Positions 14,796 to 20,598 of a DNA stretch of 20,598 nt are shown one piece after another (position 1 is the first letter of the stretch; the number at the start of each line of letters is the position of its first letter). The notes beneath the pieces are model-generated. The model had not been told where the DNA came from. It ran no database searches and worked only from the letters and a program-made list of their open reading frames with translations. The translations under genes and the position numbers were made by a program. The stretch comes from CAZDXJ01 sp050303615. Lineage in GTDB: Bacteria; Pseudomonadota; Gammaproteobacteria; Methylococcales; Methylomonadaceae. The stretch is from NCBI GenBank assembly GCA_050303615.1, contig JBNLCC010000071.1, forward strand, positions 1 to 20,598, given 5' to 3'.

Positions 14796-15596
14796 ATGAA
14801 GAATTTCGCATTCGTTTCTACGTTTATACTGATGTTGTGCGGGATGGCTGCAACCGCGTTGGCCGAAGAAAAGACTTGTTTTGAAAGCCGGAAGGGCGCT
14901 TCGGAAATTTCCCAACGCATGCTTGAGGAAGGTTTGCCAAACGTTAGGTGTTCTCAGAAAACCGGCGCTGTGTTGTGGTGGGGCGATCCATTCTACGATA
15001 CAGTCCCGATGGGAGAAATGCCCATAAAGGACGCCGATTACGAGTATGGGACCTCCGTCGTGAGGCCGCGTTCCAATAAACTTGCCATGCTGCCGTTGTG
15101 CGGACAAACCTGCCACGAAGTAACCTTGCCGCAGGGAGATCCGAAAAGCAATTATCCGCGGGAAATTAAGTCGCACAAGAATATCGTGTTAAACGGAACG
15201 GATCTGCCGCACGGCCGCGGCAGCGTCTGGTGCCTCGACTGCCATCATCGTACCGAGCGCAACAAGCTGATCGATAACTTCGGTAACCCGATCAGTTACG
15301 ATCAGCCGCAGTTGCTATGCGGCAAATGCCACGGCGATATTTACCGTGATTGGCGTGATGGTATCCACGGTAAACGTATCGGAGAATGGGCCAGTACGGG
15401 AAAAAAACGCTGGTTCGTTTGCACAGAATGCCACAACCCGCATAACGTTCAGCACGGCAAGCGTAACCGAGGTATTGCCGAGCACGAGCCGGAGTGGGCG
15501 CCGGTGTTGCCTAAAGGCATGACAACGGCGGATCACGAGCGTAAATCCGTGGGCGAGCATGGCGGTGAGCCGACCACGCGGCAGGAGGAGAAATGA
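14796..15596 (+). CDS. Exported tetraheme-type cytochrome c with one CX3CH site
   Basis: A 266-residue protein with a Sec signal peptide (MKNFAFVSTFILMLCGMAAT, cleavage near ALAEE at 23/24), so it is periplasmic. Heme c sites are CLDCH (146-150), CGKCH (175-179) and CTECH (209-213). In addition there is CGQTCH (102-107), a CX3CH motif in a position where a heme would be expected. The region DIYRDWRDGIHGKRIGEWAS between hemes is hydrophilic and His/Arg-rich. The mature N-terminus has two further Cys (28 and 52), which could form a disulfide. A lipobox is absent. The start at 14796 follows AAAGAGA and replaces a longer frame that overlaps the nrfD-like gene. It is the likely electron exit or entry of module B toward the pentaheme lipoprotein of module A. 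Its stop overlaps the next start (ATGA). Confidence 0.9.
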   Translation: MKNFAFVSTFILMLCGMAATALAEEKTCFESRKGASEISQRMLEEGLPNVRCSQKTGAVLWWGDPFYDTVPMGEMPIKDADYEYGTSVVRPRSNKLAMLPLCGQTCHEVTLPQGDPKSNYPREIKSHKNIVLNGTDLPHGRGSVWCLDCHHRTERNKLIDNFGNPISYDQPQLLCGKCHGDIYRDWRDGIHGKRIGEWASTGKKRWFVCTECHNPHNVQHGKRNRGIAEHEPEWAPVLPKGMTTADHERKSVGEHGGEPTTRQEEK

Positions 15597-15934
15597 ACCG
15601 GAAGACTAATCTATATTTCGGTCCGCCGTTGGCAATATTGACCGAGTCGGAGAAAAACACGCTGGAAATCAGCGGTAAAGTCAATCGCACGGCCGAACGC
15701 TATCTGGAAATATTGAGATATCACGGTCTGGAGCTTTCCGAAGCGGAACGCGCCTTTCTTAGCCGTGTATGTGGCATTGGCTTCATGTCGCCGGAGGAAA
15801 TTATGGAATTGCCGGATGAAGTCCGCTTCAACGCGTTCCACAGCAAAAGCTTCGACAAGCTTGCCTTGGCGGAAAAACTGGAATCGGCCAGCTTTGCGGA
15901 TTTAGTGGCCGTTGTTGAGTCCTTGGGATTTTGA
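15593..15934 (+). CDS. Small soluble protein of module B (unknown)
   Basis: A 113-residue protein whose start overlaps the cytochrome stop by 4 bases, with GGAGGAG just upstream, so it is surely translated with module B. There is no signal peptide, membrane segment, heme motif or repeated Cys (one Cys only, in SRVCGIGFMSPEEI). It is mainly predicted helical: YLEILRYHGLELSEAERAFL, then MELPDEVRF and LAEKLESASFADLVAVVESL. No family is recognised. As a cytoplasmic last gene after Tat and cytochrome subunits it could be an assembly factor or regulator; this is a guess from position. Confidence 0.75.
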   Translation: MNRKTNLYFGPPLAILTESEKNTLEISGKVNRTAERYLEILRYHGLELSEAERAFLSRVCGIGFMSPEEIMELPDEVRFNAFHSKSFDKLALAEKLESASFADLVAVVESLGF

Positions 15935-15973
15935 TTTGGCGTGTGACCGAGCATCGCTACGGCGGGTTACAAG

Positions 15974-16000
15974 TTGTCAACCAACGAACTGGCTTATAAT
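15974..16000 (+). promoter_or_regulatory. Sigma-70-type promoter for the two-component genes
   Basis: TTGTCA (15974-15979) and a perfect TATAAT (15995-16000) are 15 bases apart, slightly short of the ideal 17. The predicted start is near 16007, about 100 bases before the preferred kinase start. It gives the sensor and regulator genes a promoter of their own, separate from the structural genes. Confidence 0.5.
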
Positions 16001-16104
16001 AGCTTAGCGCCGCTGTTCGTAATATCGTAGGTGTAACTTCGCCTGTGGGCGCATGGCTGAATTTAGGTTTCACTCACTGTAAACATTCTCAAGTTTTCCG
16101 GAAT

Positions 16105-17970
16105 ATGTATCTGCGCACTCAGCACCTTAGCCATCAACTGCTACGCGGTGTCTTGCTAGTTACCGGTGGCGCCCTGGCGCTGCTAGGTTTGCTATTCCTT
16201 GGGCTGTACAGGGACCAATTGGTGGAGGAGCGCGCCGAGGCATCCCTGCAATTAAACCACATGCTGCAGGTAACCTGGGAAAACGCTATGCTCAAGCGTG
16301 ATATTGACGGCTTGCGGGACATCATCGGCAAGATCGGCCAACTTAAGGGCATACACAATGTATTGCTGTTGTCCCCTGACGGCGAGGTGCGCTTCGCCTC
16401 CGATCCGGCCAAACTGGGTCGTGAGATGCGTTTGCTTGCTCGTGCTGCCTCGGATAACATGCCTAGCAGCCGTTTCGAACAACTAGCATCCGGCAGCGAG
16501 GTGTTGCGCTCGATAAACCCGATACCCAATCGCGCCGCCTGCGTTTCCTGCCATGGTTATGTGGCCAGCCATCCGATAAATGGCATCATGATTATCGATT
16601 ACGATGCCACACCGATTCGTGCCAGCGCCAATCGTAGCGCCTTCCTCTTCTTGCTGGCCGGCGCGACTGTGCTAGCTCTGACGTTGTTCACGCTTTGGCT
16701 GTTACTGCGGCGTCATGTGCTGACCCCACTGTCCGAGTTAGATGCCGTCACCCGCACGCTAACGGCCGGCGACTTGCAGGTGCGTGCGAAAGTAGTCGAA
16801 AATAACGAAATCGGCCGCGCCGCCAATCATTTCAATACAATGACAGAGCATCTCTGTCGGCAAATCGCGTTAGCCGAATCCCAACAACGTTATTTGCAAA
16901 GCATCCTGGACGGTCTGCCCGACGGTATCCGCATCATTAACGCCAACAACATGCGGGTCGTGCTCGCCAATCGCGCATTTTGCCGACAACAGAACGAGTC
17001 GATCGAGACAATATTGAACCATCCCTGCTATCATAGCCACGGTCGTAAGGAACAATGTATCCCTACGCTAACCACTTGCCCTCTAGCGGAATTGAAGCAG
17101 GTTGGCGACACGCTCAAAGCTAACCATCACCATCAACGTAAGGATGGCAGCCTGTTTCACGCCGAAGTTCATGCCGTTCTGGTGGAGATTAATGAGGATG
17201 AAACCAGAGAGCGTTATGTGGTGGAATCGGTACGTGATCTTAGTCAAACCGCTCGCATTTCCCACCAACAGCGCCTGTCCGAACTGGGCATGCTAGCAGC
17301 CGGCATTGCGCACGAGATTCATAACCCGTTAGCATCGGTGCGCCTGGGTGTACAAGCTCTTAAGCGTGAAATACACGACGGGCGTGCCACACCGGATCAG
17401 GTTGCCGATTTCATGACGTTAATCGATCAGGAAATCGACAATTGCATCGCAGTGACTCGCCGTTTACTATTACTAGCGCGACCGCCTAGCAACAAGCTGC
17501 AATTAGTTGAATTGAGGACCGTTTTAATCGATACCCTACGTTTACTGGAATTCGACGCCGAGAACCGTAGGATAAGCCAGCAATATGAATTGCCAGACTG
17601 CTCGCTACGGGTGCTTGCCGACGATGCTGAAGTGCGGATGATCTTCCTCAATCTATTTCAAAACGCCCACCATGCCATGCCGATGGGTGGCACCCTGACG
17701 GCCCGAGTCACCGAAGTCGACGGCCGAGCAATCATCGATGTGATCGACACCGGCATTGGTATGTCACCGGAACAGGTCGATTATATCTTCGATCCCTTTT
17801 ACAGCCGCCGAGCCGACGGCGTGGTCGGCACAGGCCTGGGGCTTACCATTGTGAAAGATTTCGTCGAACGCATGAACGGCGAAATCTCGGTAGAAAGCGA
17901 ACTTGGACAGGGTTCGCGTTTTAGTGTTACCCTTGCATTGGCCGAAACCCAGTTGGAAAACAAGTCATGA
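16105..17970 (+). CDS. Sensor histidine kinase with periplasmic heme c motif and PAS domain
   Basis: About 621 residues from the ATG at 16105 (an in-frame ATG at 16045 would add 20; neither has a strong ribosome binding site). Order: membrane segment about 13-36, periplasmic domain about 37-177, membrane segment about 178-202, HAMP about 203-255, PAS about 262-375, HisKA with H403 in AHEIHNPLAS, then a HATPase with N520 in NLFQNAHHAM, DTGIGM and GTGLGL. The periplasmic domain carries RAACVSCHGY (C146, C149, H150), a c-type heme site as in Tll0287/DUF3365-like sensors, pointing to sensing of redox state or a diatomic gas. The PAS domain contains HPCYHSHGRKEQC-x6-CPL (C308, C318, C325), a Cys pattern seen in some bacterial PAS domains, possibly metal- or redox-active. 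It overlaps the response regulator by 4 bases. It probably controls the respiratory island. Confidence 0.9.
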   Translation: MYLRTQHLSHQLLRGVLLVTGGALALLGLLFLGLYRDQLVEERAEASLQLNHMLQVTWENAMLKRDIDGLRDIIGKIGQLKGIHNVLLLSPDGEVRFASDPAKLGREMRLLARAASDNMPSSRFEQLASGSEVLRSINPIPNRAACVSCHGYVASHPINGIMIIDYDATPIRASANRSAFLFLLAGATVLALTLFTLWLLLRRHVLTPLSELDAVTRTLTAGDLQVRAKVVENNEIGRAANHFNTMTEHLCRQIALAESQQRYLQSILDGLPDGIRIINANNMRVVLANRAFCRQQNESIETILNHPCYHSHGRKEQCIPTLTTCPLAELKQVGDTLKANHHHQRKDGSLFHAEVHAVLVEINEDETRERYVVESVRDLSQTARISHQQRLSELGMLAAGIAHEIHNPLASVRLGVQALKREIHDGRATPDQVADFMTLIDQEIDNCIAVTRRLLLLARPPSNKLQLVELRTVLIDTLRLLEFDAENRRISQQYELPDCSLRVLADDAEVRMIFLNLFQNAHHAMPMGGTLTARVTEVDGRAIIDVIDTGIGMSPEQVDYIFDPFYSRRADGVVGTGLGLTIVKDFVERMNGEISVESELGQGSRFSVTLALAETQLENKS

Positions 17971-19298
17971 AGACAAAAACGCTGCTGGTGGTCGATGACG
18001 ATGCGACTTTTAATAACCTGTTGTGCCGGCAAATCGACGCCATGGGGCTCAACGCTATCGGTGCTGCTTCCTGGGCAGAGGCGCAGACCAAGCTCGGCGA
18101 GATCGAACCCGAAGCCATCGTTCTGGACTTCAGATTGCCGGACCGCGATGCGGACAGTATTTTGCCCGAAATACGCAACCTATATCCGGTGATTGTGCTG
18201 ACGGGTTACGGCTCCATTCCTAACGCCGTTAGTGCCATCCGCGAAGGCGCGGCAGATTTTCTGACCAAACCGGTCGATTTGGATAAATTTGAATTGACTG
18301 TCCGCCGCGTCTTGGAAACCGCCGAGTTACGTGAATCTAACCGCTTTTATCGCACTCAACTAGCGTCTTTTCGCCCTGGTCCCATGGTGTTCACCAGTAC
18401 CGCCATGCGCGAAGTGCAAACCATGATAGACGCGGTCGCACCGACCGACACCACGGTACTGGTTCTCGGCGAATCAGGCACCGGCAAGGAAATGGTGGCC
18501 CAGGCCGTACATGAACGCAGCCAGCGTTCCGCCCATGAACTAGTGGCCATAGACGGCAGCGGGCTAATGGAGAATCTATTCGAATCAGAATTGTTCGGCC
18601 ACGAACGCGGCGCATTTACTGGTGCAGATCGACAGAAAAAAGGCTTGATCGAGGAGGCCCGTGGCAGTTCGTTATTTCTGGATGAAATCGGCGACATCGG
18701 CCCCGCCATTCAAGCCAAACTGTTACGAGTTATGGAGACCGGCACCTTCCGGCGCCTGGGCGGCAACAAGACACTCAGCGCCGACGTGCGCTTTATTGCT
18801 GCCACCAATCGTGACCTCGCCGAAATGAGTACCACCGGTAACTTTCGCAGCGATCTGTATTTTCGTCTGTCACCCTTCGTTATCACCGTTCCACCACTAC
18901 GCGAGCGTCGCGAAGACATCGCTCCGTTGGCCCAGCATTTTCTGGCTCGCTTCACACGAGCAATGCCGGCCAGCCTGACAGCTGACGCCCTCAAGTTACT
19001 GGTCGCCTACGACTGGCCGGGCAACGTGCGTGAACTCAGAAACGCAATCGAGAGAGCTGTGATTCTTTCCCGCCCATGCAAGCAGGTGCAAGCACAACAT
19101 TTATCCTTTTTACCGAGCGATCAAATGGAAGAAACCGTGCTTCGTTTCAGGCAGGATCCCACTCTAGACCAGATTGAGCGCGAATACCTGCATCAGGTCA
19201 TGGTTAAATATGGTGGCAATCGCCAAAAAACCGCCGCAGTGTTAGGTATCAGCGAACGACACATCTATCGACTGCTGGCGAAATACCAAGAAAAGTAA
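17967..19298 (+). CDS. Sigma-54-dependent response regulator (NtrC family)
   Basis: A 443-residue activator. The receiver domain has D10/D11, phospho-acceptor D54 (IVLDFRLPD), T79 and K101. The AAA+ domain has Walker A GESGTGKE (168-175), the sigma-54 contact loop GAFTGA (215-220) in ELFGHERGAFTGADRQ, Walker B SSLFLDEIG (234-242) and YDWPGNVRELRNAIERA. A Fis-type helix-turn-helix ends the protein (NRQKTAAVLGISERHIYRLL). All parts needed for phosphorylation-dependent opening of sigma-54 promoters are intact. The start overlaps the kinase stop (ATGA), so the two are a cognate pair. The only reasonable -24/-12 sequence found in this window lies at 5509-5524, upstream of the Met-rich gene; no good one was found before module A or B. 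Confidence 0.95.
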   Translation: MKTKTLLVVDDDATFNNLLCRQIDAMGLNAIGAASWAEAQTKLGEIEPEAIVLDFRLPDRDADSILPEIRNLYPVIVLTGYGSIPNAVSAIREGAADFLTKPVDLDKFELTVRRVLETAELRESNRFYRTQLASFRPGPMVFTSTAMREVQTMIDAVAPTDTTVLVLGESGTGKEMVAQAVHERSQRSAHELVAIDGSGLMENLFESELFGHERGAFTGADRQKKGLIEEARGSSLFLDEIGDIGPAIQAKLLRVMETGTFRRLGGNKTLSADVRFIAATNRDLAEMSTTGNFRSDLYFRLSPFVITVPPLRERREDIAPLAQHFLARFTRAMPASLTADALKLLVAYDWPGNVRELRNAIERAVILSRPCKQVQAQHLSFLPSDQMEETVLRFRQDPTLDQIEREYLHQVMVKYGGNRQKTAAVLGISERHIYRLLAKYQEK

Positions 19299-19336
19299 CG
19301 GGGGTGGTAGTCTATTTGAGCTCTGCGCCATTTGCC

Positions 19337-19361
19337 ATGCCAAGAATTGGTATATTTTTTT
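19337..19361 (+). terminator. Intrinsic terminator after the two-component operon
   Basis: ATGCCAA (19337-19343) and TTGGTAT (19347-19353) pair with one G-T wobble around a GAA loop and are followed by A and seven T. It lies 39 bases after the response-regulator stop. The remaining sequence to 19509 is AT-rich with nothing else recognised. Confidence 0.7.
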
Positions 19362-19509
19362 GCGAACATTTACTTCATCGGTTTAGGTTATTCTTTCTTA
19401 GCCGGCCGGATCAATCCTATTAGATTCCCATACTGTAGACTGAAACTAATTCATTGAACGGTATGAGATTTTATATTGATTCTACTTTCCCTAGATTTTT
19501 CATGAATTG

Positions 19510-20598
19510 CTACTCATTAGCCGCAGCATCACTACTATCAGAATATGCCATAATTAACGCCATCGTGAGATACAGCCGAGGCGAAACGCTATCCAGCAAC
19601 GCATATTCCCTTGGCGAATGAAAACCGCCGCCGACCAGACCCAGGGTTTCCAATACCGCCGGTTTGTCGGCGCCATCCAGGTAGGCATAGCCGGCGTCCG
19701 TGCCATAACGCATTTTCGTTACACCAAGGTCAAGACCGACTTCCCGATAGACTTTTTGCGCCATCGCCGCCATCCGCTCTGACGCAGGGTTGCGTGGCAA
19801 AGGCGGACGGCCCCGCTGCAATTGGAACTTCACCAGTGTGTCGGGAATTAGCTGCCGTTGAATTATTCGTTGTACATCATTATTAACGCGCTCGATCTCA
19901 CTATAATCGGAATAACGCATATCGCCTTCCGCCACCGCTTTGGCAGGAATGATATTACGTTTCTCGCCGCCTTTGATGATGGTCCAATTTACCGTGGTTC
20001 CTTTTTCCGGATCGCCAAGATCATTCAGTTGCAGCAGCTGGTGAGCCAATTCAATGATGGCGTTGCGCCCCTGCTCAGGCGCAAAGCCGGCGTGGGATGC
20101 AATGCCGGTCACATCGAGAGACAGGTAATTAATGCCGTTAGTTGCCACAGTCACCGCATCGGTATTGGGTGGTTCATAGGACAATACATAGTCCTGCTCA
20201 GCCGCGACTTTCTTGATAAGGTCCCGTGAACCGAAGGAACCCTTTTCCTCATCCGGGTTAAACAATACCGTAACGGAACCGTAGCCACGATAACTAAACT
20301 CATTTAGCAACTTCATGGCGTGCAGAATGAGCGCGAGTGAACCCTTGGCGTCGGCCACGCCAGGTCCCTGCAGGCGTCCTTGCTCGATACGAAACGGTCG
20401 CCGCGCAGCTTCGCCCTCGGCAAAAACCGTATCGTAATGGATCATCAATAGAAATTTACCCTCGCCCTGTCCCTGAAAGGAACCCATGATAATATTGCCG
20501 ACACCCGATTCAGCCGGGTTAAGCTCGACCTTGGCGCCAAGTTCGGTCAAGCGTTGGGTCAAAATGCGCTCCATTTGCTGCAAACCGACTTCGTTTCC
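19510..20598 (-). CDS. M20-family metallopeptidase, partial (5' end outside the window)
   Basis: About 362 C-terminal residues of a zinc peptidase of the M20 (carboxypeptidase G2/ArgE/DapE-like) family; the frame is open to the window edge, reading GNEVGLQQMERILTQRL at its start. Metal and catalytic residues are visible: HYDTVF with the zinc His and Asp, GPGVADAKGS with the bridging Asp, FNPDEEKGS with the Glu pair, RYGTDAGY, and GGGFHSPREYA with the last zinc His. The dimerisation (lid) domain lies between EEKG and TDAGY. It hydrolyses a peptide or amide bond at a C-terminal or N-acyl amino acid; a glutamate carboxypeptidase-like activity is plausible. Any signal peptide would be beyond the window. 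It is convergent with the island and not functionally linked to it. Confidence 0.93.
   Translation of the reverse strand, partial: GNEVGLQQMERILTQRLTELGAKVELNPAESGVGNIIMGSFQGQGEGKFLLMIHYDTVFAEGEAARRPFRIEQGRLQGPGVADAKGSLALILHAMKLLNEFSYRGYGSVTVLFNPDEEKGSFGSRDLIKKVAAEQDYVLSYEPPNTDAVTVATNGINYLSLDVTGIASHAGFAPEQGRNAIIELAHQLLQLNDLGDPEKGTTVNWTIIKGGEKRNIIPAKAVAEGDMRYSDYSEIERVNNDVQRIIQRQLIPDTLVKFQLQRGRPPLPRNPASERMAAMAQKVYREVGLDLGVTKMRYGTDAGYAYLDGADKPAVLETLGLVGGGFHSPREYALLDSVSPRLYLTMALIMAYSDSSDAAANE

Overview
The window looks like part of a gammaproteobacterial chromosome of moderate GC, probably from an autotrophic or facultatively autotrophic organism with a rich periplasmic electron-transfer chemistry (sulfur-, metal- or C1-oxidising types fit). 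The lineage is inferred from the protein families only and cannot be fixed from this sequence.

Left region (1-4024): a Calvin-Benson-Bassham (CBB) cluster. On the minus strand, form II RuBisCO (cbbM) is followed by an inositol-monophosphatase-family phosphatase and a phosphoribulokinase that runs off the window. A divergent LysR regulator of CbbR type lies on the plus strand. The cbbM leader carries a very strong Shine-Dalgarno sequence in front of a 9-codon mini-ORF rather than in front of cbbM itself.

Middle (4025-5625): no intact gene. About 1 kb holds a decayed IS21-family element (C-terminal istA and N-terminal istB remnants with frameshifts and deletions). After it comes an AT-rich regulatory stretch with three dyads, one of them a perfect 7+7 palindrome, and a possible sigma-54 (-24/-12) promoter. 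These precede a gene for a small exported Met/Gly/Ser/His repeat protein (5626-5961), which ends in a clear intrinsic terminator.

Right region (6305-19298), all plus strand: a respiratory island. Module A has a small lipoprotein, a pentaheme cytochrome c lipoprotein, a Tat-exported DmsA-like molybdopterin oxidoreductase, a DmsB-like four-cluster ferredoxin and a TorD/DmsD-type chaperone, but no membrane anchor next to them. A two-CBS-domain protein follows. Module B has a Tat-exported four-cluster ferredoxin, a DsrP/NrfD-like polytopic quinone-interacting protein, an exported multiheme cytochrome c with one CX3CH site, and a small unknown protein. A two-component pair ends the island: a sensor kinase with a periplasmic c-type heme motif and a Cys-rich PAS domain, and a sigma-54-dependent response regulator with an intact GAFTGA motif, apparently from their own promoter. 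The simplest reading is a split electron chain in which module B exchanges electrons with the quinone pool and passes them through cytochromes to or from the periplasmic molybdoenzyme. The substrate is unknown; the closest recognisable relatives act on S- or N-oxides. The catalytic subunit has His where the third cluster-binding Cys of DmsA would be.

Right edge (19510-20598, minus strand): the C-terminal part of an M20-family metallopeptidase, unrelated to the island and separated from it by a terminator.
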